A stretch of DNA of 64,000 bases from Sphagnum compactum (Eukaryota > Bryophyta > Sphagnopsida > Sphagnales). Positions within the stretch are counted from its first letter, which is position 1. Every line of letters begins with the position of its first letter. The stretch lies in contig OZ234495.1 in assembly GCA_965153455.1 (NCBI GenBank), forward strand, positions 1,488,001-1,552,000, read 5' to 3'. The notes beneath the pieces are model-generated. The model searched no databases, was not told the origin of the DNA, and saw nothing but the letters and a program-made list of their open reading frames with translations. The position numbers and the translations under genes are program-made. Below, in pieces: positions 24,480 to 37,103 of the stretch.

Positions 24480-25110
24480 CATTGGCTGGGCATATTCATA
24501 GTTATAATTTCATGGTTAATTAAGGTACCAAATAATTTTTTACATGGAATCAATTTAAGTGTGAAAATTTGGATGATTCAAATTATGATAATTCATGTGG
24601 TGGTGGTGATTTTTTACATGCATATATAATTATGCATCAATACTTTGAAAAAAATTATAAATGCAAAAAAATGAATACACGAGTTTCTATAAACATCTTG
24701 ATTTGTTTTTTCGCATGAATATTTCTACATGTGACTTACACTTGTGGCCACAAATTTTAAGTCTACTGTAAACAAAACAATCAACCAACTGACCAAAAGA
24801 AAAAAAAATTCATTATAACCCTTTCGGAATGAATTATGTAACTTTCAAAATTCTCGTGCCATATATGATTTAGTCAAATGCATTTAATGAACATGGTTGA
24901 ACATAGATGTAAACATTGTTTATCCATGGACAAAATTGAAGACAATTGCACTATTAATGAATTTTTTTTTATTCTTTTTAAATGAAAATTATAATTAGAA
25001 CAAAGACTTAAATTATTGAAATTTTCTTTAAAAAACATTTACATTGTATCCAATCTATTCTTAAAATTTTTAATTAGTTTAACATGCCATTATTCTAATG
25101 ATATGATATG
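24480..25110 (-). repeat. Dispersed non-coding repeat, copy 2 (inverted)
   Basis: This is the reverse-complement partner of 13200-13866, colinear over about 630 bp with many shared 10-15 bp blocks and small indels. Copy 1 lies inside the copia element and copy 2 outside it, so the repeat is independent of copia. Confidence 0.8.
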
Positions 25111-25284
25111 CATGCACCAATTCACTTTTATTATAAGACAATAAAATATTATAAAATTCAAAATAAAGGGGTTAACATTACAGAGTGGAATTTGTCATCC
25201 ACAGAAGGAGGGCACTTTGAAAATTCAGGAGTCAAGGTGTCGCTTTTGAAAATGCGTGCCCCCTTTTTTTCCCCCTGTTTTCTT

Positions 25285-25308
25285 GTGATACCCGGGTCTG
25301 GGTATCAC
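25285..25308. repeat. Perfect palindrome, 9-bp arms
   Basis: GTGATACCC and GGGTATCAC flank a 6-bp centre (GGGTCT). It marks the change from AT-rich DNA to the repeat-bearing, more GC-rich region. Confidence 0.8.
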
Positions 25309-25769
25309 ACACAAAAAAATGCGAAAAAAAATCTCATAGGCTGAATAACGCCCTCATAGCTAGCAGGGCATTCCTGAAATAAGTGGCCCCCTCAGCTCTG
25401 CCTCAGGTAAGTGCTTTATTTCTCTGGCATCATCACCCTACACAAACATGGCAAGAATCATGGGTCATGGTCAGATGATTTGTGAGTGCCACTCACAACA
25501 AGGTGTCAGACCATCATCTCCATCACAATGTAAAAGTGCATAGTACACACTGACTTCATCAGATCCCAACGGTTGCTGTAAATAAATAAAATAATAAACC
25601 ACCCAAAATCTGGGGCAAACCATTGGCAAAATCCATGTCCTGAGTTTCTGTAGTATTTCTGAAAAATGAACAGTGGATCATGATGTTGGCTCGCACTGGC
25701 GAGACACAGCTAATCAAGAAACGGTAGTGCAATCATTGCAAAAGGGGTTTCACAGACTTGGTAGAAGCA

Positions 25770-26475
25770 AAGTTATCACCATCAGCTATTGAAAAGCTTG
25801 CAAAGTTAGTGATCAACATCAAGCTATTTAAGAGCTTGCAAAATTAGTGATCACCATCAAGCTATTGAAACGCTTCCAAAATTAGTGATCAACATCAAGC
25901 TATTTAAGAGCTTGCAAAATTAGTGATCACCATCAAGCTATTGAAACGCTTCCAAAATTAGTGATCAACATCAAGCTATTTAAGAGCTTGCAAAATTAGT
26001 GATCAACATCAAGCTATTTAAAAGTTTGCAAAATTAGTGATCACCATCAAGCTATTGAAACGCTTCCAAAATTAGTGATCACCATCAAGCTATCGAAAAG
26101 CTTGTCACAACCAGGAGGGTAACATCCAACACTGTGCAAGAAGGAATTGAAGAAGGAAGTAGGGCTGCAAAGCAGCTTGATCCAAATTTGAGAACGAACC
26201 AACCATTGGTGGTGGAATGTCAACGAGTTGCAGCTGCACATTCCATTCAGTGCAAGAGGGTTCACCGAATTAGTAGAATCAAAGTTAGTGATCACCATCA
26301 AGATATTGAAGAGCTTGCAAAGTTAGTGATCAGCATCAAGCTGTTGAAGAGCTTGCAAAGTTAGTGATCACCATCAAGCTGTTGAAGAACTTGCAAAGTT
26401 AGTGGTCACCATCAACCTATTGAAAAGCTTGCAAAATTAGTGATCACGATCAAGCTATCGAAAAGCTTGGCACAA
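25770..26475. repeat. 38-bp tandem array with 76-bp and ~350-bp higher order
   Basis: The unit AATTAGTGATCA(A/C)CATCAAG plus CTATT(T/G)AA... repeats every 38 bp. Two variants, ending GAGCTTGCAA and ACGCTTCCAA, alternate to give a 76-bp period between 25.78 and 26.10 kb. A second cluster lies at 26.28-26.47 kb. Between and after the clusters, a longer spacer (TGATCCAAATTTGAGAAC..., TTC..CAGTGCAA.AG.GGTTCAC) occurs twice, at 26.11-26.28 and 26.48-26.66 kb. Both strands are partly open only because 38 bp rarely meets stops in these frames. Confidence 0.85.
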
Positions 26476-26669
26476 TGAGGAATGTAACATCCATCACTTA
26501 CAAAAAAGGAATTAAGGGCGGGAGGAAGGAGGCTACAAAACAGTCTGATCCAAATTTGAGAACCAACTGTCGGTGGTGGAATGTGATCAATACGTTTATG
26601 CAGCGGATTCCACTCAGTGCAAAAGGGGTTCACAAAATTAGTAAAAACAAAGTTAGTGATCGCCATCAA

Positions 26670-28065
26670 GCCAGTGATACAGCTCGACACAATGAAGAGG
26701 GTAACGTCCAACAGACACCAAGAAGGAATTGACACTACAAAAACACCTTGGTCCAAATTTGAGAACACTTCGGATTCAATTTCATTACTTTTGACCTAGA
26801 AATTCAATACTAGAAGAAGCAAATGCAATTGCATTGCTCTGTGGATCATGGGCATTGGCAAGGGTTGATAGAGGGAGTCAGAAGAAGCAACAAGGAAGTG
26901 GTGAAAATCATCATCAATCTTGTTTATGTGTGTCTGATTGCAGATGGGAGTGCAAGTGCTGGCTATGGTCTATCAGTGCTGGCTATGGCGTCGTCGCCCC
27001 AAACCTTGCTGATTTGCAAGAATAACAAGCGTGCAACGCAATTTCAAACAAAGCAATGCAAGGAGTAAGGAGAAGGGCAGCAAGAGCATTACTCATCAGA
27101 AGAAGCAATGCAAGATGCTTTGAGAACAGAAATGCATGGAGGCGGGGAGGGGAAGAGGCAGGCCAGACGATCCCTCTAGGGTTTTAGAGAAGAAATCCTG
27201 GACTTGTTCGTGCGGCGGGGCCCCGTGTCTTCCATGCATCTTGAAGGCCACGGTTTACTCCAGGTGCTAGGTGTACTGGGAAGGAGGCGAGAGAAGGAAG
27301 GTTCATGACACTGGGCAAGCGGGTTACGCAAGACGGGCACGGGTACAAAGCTCGCGTGCGAACTAATACCCGGTTCATCAACGCTGCTAACACATCTTCA
27401 CACATCTACGAAGTCCCTGTCGCTGATCGATGTTCCCAAGTTCCAAATGAGAAGTGAATCTGCCTCTAACTTATAACCGATTCGCTAGTTCTAAAGCCTA
27501 CGTTCCGCTAATGATGATACCCGGGGGGCGGGGTGACGACGCCAGTGCTGCTGAGGACCCCATGTGCACTTACGACAGAAGCGATAATAATATCGTTCAC
27601 TTTGGTGTCTATGTCAGGCGCCAGAGCGATTAAGGAGCTGCTAGGCGTTAATGAATGCTATCGGCACAAAAGCTGCAAACCTGCGCTCTTTTATACTCTT
27701 AACGGGCACGCGCTGCAGCTAGCTGGGTACATTTCGTGGATCATCCGGTCACGACACTAATGGCAGCGCGAAACGAGGACGAACTGCAGTAGCTGGGTAG
27801 CACTTGCTAGGGTGCTGCTCCATCATCACCCTCGGCGCCTTTGTAATGGAACGCAGCTTATCCTATTTGCTGTCAGATCGTGTGGATCTTCTCATGAGGA
27901 CCAATTTCTCGCAGTTGCAGCAGCCTCCTTGTAAGCTGATGTTGCTTGCATATAAAACACGCAAATCTATTGCGTGCTTGCTGCTGTGTAGGAGCAGTAG
28001 TCGTCGTCGTGACTGGAGCGAGGAATACCGTAGCGGCAGCAGCTCGTGCTGCAGCAGTCATCATA
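26670..28065. other. Gene-free, more GC-rich stretch upstream of the subtilase
   Basis: Base composition rises sharply from 27.1 kb, with several CG- and GGG-rich words (near 27215 and 27520). No open frame matches a family. The final few hundred bases are the likely promoter and 5' UTR of the subtilase. Confidence 0.45.
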
Positions 28066-31000
28066 ATGGATATGTTGAGAAGAATCTATAACTGCGGAGC
28101 TGCGAAGGTGGTTCAGTTTTCACTCCTAGTACTGCTGCTCTTTACACCACCGTGCTGCTTCACACTTGCTTCTGTCACTACCAGTAAGAAGGTAATGTGC
28201 ATGGTCACGAGCTTCTCCAAACTATCGAAACAGAATCGTTCGCATGCGACGAGTGGGCAGTACTCGTAGTAATAGTGATGTGTATATCATTAAATGCGGC
28301 AGAGATTATGTGGAGAGATTGAAACCGATATTCGAGTCACATTTTGCAGCTTCTTCGCGTGCGTTTGCAGTGGTCATCTTTATCTTGTGTGGGTGCTGTA
28401 TTATAATCAATATCGACCATCTCATGCGGACAACATTCACCGTGTTGTTGTTTTTGTTGGTGCTGCAGGGCTATGTTGTGTATCTTGGAGATGCAGATCC
28501 AGCTCTACATCCGGACAGCGTCAGGGCCAACCACCACAACATTTTGTCCTCTGCTGTTGGCAGGTGCATTATACAAGTCCCTGACTTGTAGCTAGTCATG
28601 ATTATACACACATCTCGAGCAGCACCTGCATTCCTTGCAACAAATAAAACCTTAGCACTTCGTCCTCCAGGAAGCACTGCATTGCTTCCATTGGAAGTCA
28701 AAGCTTCAACACATGGCTGTACTATTCTCCGTTGTCACAATTCTTTCGAATGTTCTTAAGACCAGAGAGCTTGTTGAGCTGAGATGTGTTACATTGTGGC
28801 TGCTTCTTCAGTTTGGGTGCTGCAGAGAATGCAATGTTGTACAGCTACAGAAATGTCTTCAACGGATTCTCAGCTCATCTTTCTGCTGAAGAATTCTCGC
28901 TTCTGTCCGGTAAGCTTCATCATCATCCGGGACCAGCTGTGAGAGTTGAAATCCTTCTCTTGAATTTGACCAATCTGCAACACACATATATACCATGGAT
29001 TCTTAATCACATTTCCATTGCAGCTGATGAATTTTCCCTAGCAAACAAAGGTTCCAACATGAGGCTTGTATTCACCAATCTTGCATACAGATATGCCAGA
29101 GGTTATATCAATTTTTGAGAGCAGAGTGAGCAGATTGCATACCACACACTCTTGGGAATTTCTTGGTCTGGAGACCAGAGATGGCAGCCTCCCCAAACAC
29201 TCATTGTGGAGAAAAGCTAAGTTTGGAGCTGATGTGATTATTGGAAGCTTTGATACAGGTGCATTCTTCTGTCTTTTATTCTTCTTCTTCTTCTTCAGAA
29301 ACTATCTGAACCGCTTGTTGTTACACCACTGCCACCTTGTGCATCTGTGCAAGAGACTTAGAGGTAACTATCATTTGAGTTATGAAATTAATATGATCTG
29401 TTGCAAACTGTAGGAGTTTGGCCTGAATCTCGGAGCTATGATGATATTGGACTGGGTCCAGTTCCAGCAAGATGGAAAGGCGCGTGTGTGAAGGGTGAAG
29501 CATTTGGGCCTGAAAACTGCAACAAGTACAAGTCCTAACAAATCTAAAGTTCATGCGAATCAATTATTCCCAAGCATTAATATTGTTTTGCAGCAACTGG
29601 TACTCAATACACAAGATATACTTTCCATCATGAAAGTGTGCATTCAGAGTCTGATTACACATCATTCTGTGAGTTGCATGAAAATAAGTAAGCAGGTATT
29701 GTCTCCATTATGTGGGAAGAGATGTTTCTGTAATCCGTGCTTATAAAGATCTGCCTTTTTGTCATGTGATCTGCTATGCAGAAAGTTAATTGGTGGAAAA
29801 TTCTTCGTGAAAGGTTACGCAGCAGCAGTAGGAGGGATTGCTGCTGTTACAGAAGCAGGTGATTTTCTTTCAGTTCGAGATAGTGATGGCCATGGGACAC
29901 ACACAACCTCAACAGCAGCAGGAAATTTTGTTGCAGGTTCATCCTTCATCTCTTTCCTAGCATCAAATGCAAGATTCTCTCTGTTGCTCAGGCTCTCTCT
30001 GTTGGAGGCTTTGAAACTGCTCCCTCTCCATTTCTTCCATATCTTCACAGAATTTTCTCCCTCTGCTGCAGTACTTAGTAGCTTGTACTCTCTGCATTAA
30101 TCATGATCCATATCAGTTTGATTTGTCTTTGGTGTTGCCAATATAACAGATGTGAATTTGTACGGGCAAGCAAATGGGACTGCAAAAGGAGGTGCACCGC
30201 ATGCAAGAATTGCAGCATACAAAGTCTGCTGGCCAGATCTTGGTGGCACAGGTGGATGCGTTGACTCAGACATCCTTGCAGCAATGGACGAAGCAATTGG
30301 TGATGGTGTGGACATCTTCACATTATCACTTGGCTCAGACCCTCCTCTTCCCCCACTCTTTGAAGATGCAATAGCCATTGGGGCCTTACATGCTTTCCAG
30401 AAAGGAATCACCACTCTCTGTTCAGCAGGAAATGCAGGGCCTGCTCCAGGGACTGTAAGCAATACAGCACCTTGGATTGTTACTGTTGGTGCTAGCAGCA
30501 TTGATCGCAGTTTCTCTTCAGATGCAATCCTTGGAAACCACCAAGTATACCATGTAAGTTGCAATTTGATGTTTCGGGATACTCAGGACCATGTTCTATC
30601 TCTAGAGAGCTCATGAAAGAGTGAAATCATCAAGATTCATAGCTCAACTTCTCATTTCTTCAGACCAGAATGCTGATCCTTTTGAGGATAGTTTTGTATG
30701 AGCAGGGGTCAAGTGCAACGAACAAGGAACTCAAACAGAAGCTCTTTCCTTTAGTCTCTGCTGGTGATGTTGGACTACCAGGACCTGCTGGAAACAACAG
30801 GTACAGATCTATCAGAACTTCCATTGTTTCATCACCCTTCCAAAACAACTTGACAAGCCCTTTGATCATTTGCAACACTTCTTAGTTGCAGATCACCTGA
30901 TCATTTTAATGTATAAATTTGCTATTATGATATCCAAGTTGGTGTCTCTTTCTTGGCCTGTTTCCTTATATAGAAAGGATTACATGATGTAGAATGGGTT

Positions 31001-32838
31001 TTTGAAACGTTTTGCAGCCTTTTGTGCTTTAATGGCACACTTGACCCAACAAAGGTGGCTGGAAAGATAGTTGCATGCTTGCGTGGAATCTCTGCACGTG
31101 TTGAAAAGGGAGCAGTGGTTTTGGAAGCTGGTGGAATTGGCATGATATTGGGGAATCCCCCTGTGAGTGGAAATGACATTGTAGCAGATCCACATGTGCT
31201 TCCAGCCACTATGGTTGATGCAAATGATGCTATTGAAATCTTCTCGTACATTGCTGATACCAGGTTCAAAAGCTCCCCTTACCTTCAAATTTTTCTGCAA
31301 AATTACCTTCACAGAAAAGACACTTGTGAAGTTCGCTTGGTAATGGATGGTCTATCTCAGCTCTTTCAGTTAGGCACTTTGGCTTGTATTGTAGAGATAG
31401 AAATATCAGTTTGCACCATCCCCATCACAAATCAAGTCATCAACCATGGCTCATATGAGAATATTGAATCTTCATTATGGCACTATGAGAAACTTGACCA
31501 ATTGTTTGATCAATTATGTGCACTGCAATGGTTGGGCTATAGTTCACCAATGGCGCAAATCACTCCAGCAGTCACCATTCTTGGCATAAAACCAGCACCG
31601 ATAATGGCATCTTTCTCATCACAAGGCCCATCCACCCTTCCAACAGATGTGTTGAAGGTACTCCTGTCTCAAACATGGTAGATACCTTTACAATTGAACT
31701 GTTGGTTTCTTTCTTCTGAGTGATAGCACTTTCATGCATATTCACATCATGTCTCAAGCACAAGGAATTGTGACTGCAAATTGTGGGTGTGTTGTGGATG
31801 CAGCCAGATATAACTGCACCTGGGCTGAACATACTGGCTGCTTGGACGCCAGCATCATCAGCAACTGGTCTTCCATTTGACAATCGGATTGTGCAATACA
31901 ATCTTGAATCAGGGACATCCATGTCATGTCCTCATGCTGCAGGTGTTGCAGCACTTTTGAGAGCCAAGTATCCAAATTGGAGTCCTGCTGCTATAAGATC
32001 AGCAATCATGACCACTGGTAATCAGGAGTTGCATCTTTTGTTTCCATTTGGGATGGTTGTTGTTGGGCTAATTTCCAGTGCCAGCCCAGTTTTCCTTGCA
32101 GGGAGGAAGGGCATGGTGATCATCATCCTTTGTAAAATCCAAACTAGTAGTTTCAAAGGCCAGCTTGGTCCCTTGTTTACAGCTCAGCATCATGTTTCCT
32201 GTCAATGACTTCTTTTGTTTAACATTTTTGTTCATGTTTTGCATGGATTCTGCAAAGGAGCTTCTTTGGTTTAACATTTTTGTTTTGTGTTTTGGTTTTC
32301 AGCAACACAACATGACAACTCAGGACAACTTATTTCTGATGCATCTGCAGTTACAGCAACCCCTTTCAACTATGGTGCAGGACAAATAAACCCAAATGCT
32401 GCTGCACATCCAGGTCTCATATACGATGCGAGCATCTATGACTTCAAGCTCTTCCTCTGTGGTCTTGGGTACAACACCTCCTCAATCCTTGTGTTGACTG
32501 GTGAAACATTTGAGTGCCCAGAGACAATCCCTGCAGCTGTGAACCTAAACTACCCATCCATTGCCCTCAGTGCCTTGAAGGACAAGACAGTAGTGACAAG
32601 AGCAGTCACAAACGTGGGATCTGCAAAGAGTGTGTACAGAGTGGCCATTAATGTGCCGGCAGGTATTCAGGTCTCTATTGCACCCCCTAAGCTTAAGTTC
32701 AAGCAGAAGGGTGAAACATTATCATTCCAAGTCACATTCACAGCAACCAATGTGACAGGTGAGTATGCATTTGGGTCATACACATGGACAGATGGACATC
32801 ATAACGTGAGAAGCCCTTTTGCAGTTAAGGCTGTTTGA
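28066..32838 (+). CDS. Subtilisin-like serine protease (subtilase, SBT type), 12 exons
   Basis: Exons: 28066-28191, 28469-28563, 28812-28909, 29091-29258, 29414-29525, 29782-29936, 30150-30553, 30706-30800, 31018-31263, 31543-31657, 31804-32017 and 32303-32838. All junctions are GT-AG and in phase, giving 787 residues. A signal peptide (core [14 protein letters not shown]) is followed by an I9 propeptide (GYVVYLGD ... [11 protein letters not shown]), the catalytic S8 domain with Asp in SFDTGVWPES (about 160), His in GHGTHTT (about 237), the oxyanion Asn in SAGNAGP (about 343) and Ser in [11 protein letters not shown] (about 577). A PA insert (about 390-500) and a C-terminal Fn3-like domain complete it. 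Every catalytic residue is present and the length is normal, so it should be a secreted, self-maturing protease of the apoplast. The substrate is unknown. Its 3' end was copied into the neighbouring kinase cluster (37.56-37.99 kb). Confidence 0.92.
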
Positions 32839-33419
32839 AGCATTTGATGAGCCAAAATTTGGATTAGAAATTCATAGGTATTCGCTGTCTCAGCTCCTTG
32901 TAGGAGAGAGACTTTGTTGGAGAGGACATTAGCTAGGCCACAACTTTCTCAACCAGAGCATTCTAGCAACAAAGAAAACGATGAATCACACTTTTTGCGA
33001 TGAAATTTCTTTGTACATCAAAGCAAAATCTAGTTAGAATTGAAGTTTGAATGTACCTACTTCATCTTCAAATGTGATGCAAACAATCTTCAAAACTACC
33101 TGAGCAACTAAATGTATCAGCCAAATAGTCTTGAAGCTATCTACTACATGAATCTATGCTAGTATAATCCAAGCTGATGTCAGAAATAGCATGGTTGTCA
33201 TTGTCAACTCCAAGTGTAGGTGGTGCCAAATGCCCTTGAATATCTGCTTGACTGGCAATTGTAATTTCTGGTCTTGGGGTCCTAAGAACATGACAGCATC
33301 CCTCATCAGATTCCATCGAAGTCCACAGCTACTGGACATGCAAGGAGAAGGGCTTATGAGAATTTAGATTAAGCAGGCCTAAATTTTCCCAGTGTAGTTG
33401 ACTTCTCTTTGGGAAAAGA

Positions 33420-35220
33420 AGGACCTGTATAATTTGAGGTTGGTGTTGTGAAGAAGGTTGCAAACATAAGGCAGCAGCTGAGATCATTGTTGCATTTGAC
33501 AAACATTGTATGTCCTTCCCAACCATGGATCCACCAGCTTATCCAGGTTCCTCTCATCCAACAGTGGCCTCACCTGTTAAAGAGGCCAGAAGATGATGTC
33601 ATTACTCGACAAAAGAACATGCTAATCAATAACACTCTTCACTTAATCAAGTACTCCTGTACCTGTGTTTTCAGTAACCATAGAAACACCATGCTAGAAA
33701 TCACCTGCAACAGAATGAATTAACTACATAGCAAGAAATCCAAAACTTGAACCAGAATAATTATCATAAGCTTTGGCACACATATAATGTTGGATTTGTT
33801 TCTGTGATGAAACGGCATCACATACCCAAATGATTAGCTGGTCTTTGCGTTCAAGCCTTTCTGGCTCAATGGCTCTACAGCCAGTAATGAGCTTAAGAAG
33901 AACCACTCCAAATGTGTACACATCTGCCTTATCATTCACTCTCCCATACATGATGTACTATGGATCCATGTAGCTTTGAACAATCAAAGAAAGAACATAA
34001 ATTCAGTCATCTTCCAAATTTTCTTCATCTTCTGTAAAAGAGATTGACAATGCAATCTGTAATGAGACATGTCAATAACACTGATTTGCAACTTTTTATA
34101 TTTTGCTTGACTTGGGCCACTAAAAAAATTGAATGTCAGGAATTGAAGGAGCAAATGGATAATTACCCAAATGTGCCAGTCACACGAATAGGGCTTATGT
34201 ACATTGGACTTTTGGGAGCCCATTTTGCAAGCCCAATATTCAACAGCTGCAATCAACAGACCAACATTTAGTGCTTCTTTCAACCATAATACTGTAACAA
34301 TCAACACAGTAGTGTCAACAGACCATTAGATACCATGACTGAGAAGAACAGTTAATCTTGTTCTTGGTTATCAAATGTTGGAAAAACCTGAGATCGGAAG
34401 TCGTGGGATAGAAGTATGTTGGAGGGCTTGACATTGAGATGAATTACTTCCTGAGGACTTCCATTGTCAGGATACTCCAATGCATTGCATAAGCCTACTG
34501 CTACCTTGTATCGCACTTCCCATCCCAATCTCCTCTCCTGCACATGAGTGCAAAAGAAATCATCTGTCAGAAGGTATCAATATCAATTGTCTGGTTATAG
34601 CATACACTTAAACTATCTGAACAACTAGCCAAGCTCTTCAAAAATTCCTCAAGGAGATTGGAGGGATTTTTATGTCTGGTTCTTGTACCATGAAGGTGAT
34701 CATTCAAATTTCCTTGAGGCAAGAGATTGTAGACAAGGATCAAGTGTGTGGGTTCAACACAATAGCCAATAAGTGACACAATATTGGCATGTGATAGACA
34801 AGTGCTGATCTTGATTTCAGTTAACAGCTCCTCTTCAGCTGGCCATACTTCTTGATTCAGGCACTTAATAGCCACAAGTCTTCCATCTTGCAGCTCACCC
34901 CTGTACACTACATTCCAATCTACTCTCCTCATCAAATTTGCTGCATTCCCAACCAGAAAGAACCACATAATAACACATTCTGTAGTGCTCTGCCTTGTGT
35001 GCAAAGCTGAGACAATTTTTTGCTTGTCCAACTATTCCACTATTTGAAACAAGGGCTATTCAACATGAATTCAATAATTCAACGAGGGCCTAATTGTATT
35101 CTTATTGATGGCCATTCAACTTACTAGGTGAAAAACTGGTGGTGGCAGCCTTAAGCTACTTAAATGAGAATCTGGAATAAGGTCGATCAACAGAAAGGTT
35201 TTGCACTTGCTGCAGCACTG
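33420..35220 (-). pseudogene. RLCK/RLK-type kinase copy A, broken
   Basis: This has the same seven-part layout as copies B and C. N-terminal exon SRFSFK*LKAATTSFSP (about 35220-35140, stop TAG in place of Glu). Second exon about 34940-34694 with VAIKCLNQ and IGYCVEPTHLILVY. Third about 34540-34389 with [11 protein letters not shown], replacing HRD. Fourth near 34250-34165 with NIG in place of DFG. Fifth with YMDP then a stop in place of Glu, and GRVNDKADVYTFGVVLL. Sixth near 33585-33440, frameshifted by one deleted base (NVCQMQ then a stop). The loss of Asp in HRD, loss of DFG, two nonsense codons and one frameshift make a functional kinase impossible. Confidence 0.85.
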
Positions 35221-35436
35221 ACAGAATTGTAGATGTCAAACTTTCTGTTGATGCAAACCAAGCTCACAATGCTTTCATTCTTCCTTCTGATTACTCACAT
35301 CCAAAACACAAGAAGCTAATATTGTGAGGTTTATTTCATGATACATGAAGTTGCTGATTTACAAGCACACAGATTGTTGTCATCCTCAATAATACATGTA
35401 CTATGAGCTCTGTCCACTGCATACTCAGGCCGTGAG

Positions 35437-37103
35437 TTTTAAATCCCTGATCTCTTTTCAAATTCAAACGCTGAAGATCCTCCACATAGCATAAAGGTAC
35501 TACTATTGAAGCTGCGCGAATTCATCTCCTCCACTAACTCACCACCATACTCCACACCACCATAGTGAGAAGCAACATCTTTCAAGGACCCAAAAAGCCT
35601 TGGCTGCACCAAGGCTCCTTGGTGTTCAGGATAGTCCAGTGGTACATCTTCTTGACTGCAAGGATGCTTCAAAAACATAGCCCTGTAATCCAACAACAGT
35701 TGGCAACTTATGGGAAACTGGGGACGCTCTGTAGCATCAGTAGCCCAACATGTCTCAATGAGTGCAGGAAGGTAACCAGGACAATAGTCCGCATCTGGTA
35801 ACTGAGGCCTCATTCTGTCATGAATGCTCTGAAGAACATTATTTAGTGGTACATTTTCAAATGGGATTTCCCCAGTGAGAACCTCAAAGAAAATCATTGC
35901 AAAACTTTACACATCTGCTGATTTTTGGTACTTCTCTCCGTTTTCATTGTCCTCAAATACCTCAGGTGCACCGGGTTGCACCCACCATTGGTGTGGTGTA
36001 TTGGGAATCATGCAGTTTCAACTTTGACAGGCCAAAGTCCGTGAGTTTCACTTGCAGAGATGATGAGGAAAGGTGTCCATCCAGATCCTCCACAATATTT
36101 ATAAGAACATTATTCACCTTCAGATCACGGTGCATCACCCCATTCTCATGCAGGTAACTCATGGCCTCTGCTACCCGCAGCATTATGTCCTTTAGCTACC
36201 AGCAGTGGAAGAGGAGGTTCTTGCCCAACATTCTTCTTCTTTTCATTTAAGTAACTCCGTAGGTCCTTGCTCATGAGCTCCCAAACAATGACAGGCTGAC
36301 TTTCCTTGACTGCATATTACCCTATGAATTGAACAACATTTGGGTGTCCCAACTTTGAAAACAGACTTGCTTCTTGCTCTGCTGCCTCCTTGTTTATGCC
36401 ATTGGTTTGGAAAATCTTAGCAGCTGCCATCACTCCAAGGAATTTGCACTTGAAGACAGTTCCAACCGATCCAACTCCAAGAGGATGTTTATAATAAATT
36501 TCCACATCAAGTGGAACGTCTATGATGTATGACGTCTAAGATGTTCCTGATTGGAAATCTCTGCCTGCAGTTTTGCTGAAAGGTGTTCTCCAAGCTTTCC
36601 AAATTTTGAGGCGAAAATATACCTTTTTTGTAGTGTTTCATGCTAAGAACCAAAATATCAACGTCTATTCTAGACGCTTCTCCGACGCCTGAATCCAGCG
36701 AAAACAAGGCGGGGCCATCTATGAAGTTTGTCTTTATGTGCATCAACACCTTGACACATCGAAGAAATTCTTTCAGGTGCAGGACGACCTTTTTCTGGAC
36801 GGATGCGGAATCGGAGGAGGTGATCACCGACATCCACCAATTCTTCTGGGTCCATTGTGTCACCAACATCTGGCCACACAGCATGATCCGCCTCAATCCC
36901 ACAAGAGCTGTTTTGTAAGGAATGTCTACTGAATCACCCTCACTAAATACATATCTGTCAAACTACTCGAAGTAGGCCAAGTATTTGTTTGCAAGGAGTC
37001 TGCATAAAGATTTGTTAAACTTGACCTTTGCACAATGCAAACTTTTAGTCCTCGCTATATCTTGACATTCCTTGTACAGATCCCTCGGAGACGGCACATT
37101 GGA
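35437..37103 (-). pseudogene. TKL-type kinase copy A, broken
   Basis: It aligns throughout with the intact TKL gene at 42824-44482. Damage: the start codon position reads GTG; a TAG follows LAYFE (about 36968); a frameshift occurs near 36535; a 3-bp insertion creates TAA after VVQFIG (about 36318); a frame break lies near 36190; five bases (CCTCC on the plus strand, near 35970) are missing from the activation segment, turning TRWRAPE into TRCT and a stop; and TAC became TAA in KSADV*SF (about 35912). The C-terminal segment (35439-35897) stays open and ends differently from the intact copy, with about 60 residues unlike its tail. Kinase motifs GVGSVGTVF, HRDLK and DFG are still readable. Confidence 0.88.

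Noticed and set aside
25770-26475. Regular 38-bp repeats that might look like a CRISPR array
   Set aside because: Units abut directly without unique spacers, the host is a plant, and there are no cas genes.
26047-26768. Minus-strand open frames of 84 and 118 residues
   Set aside because: They arise from the 38-bp repeat and its spacer in a stop-poor frame.
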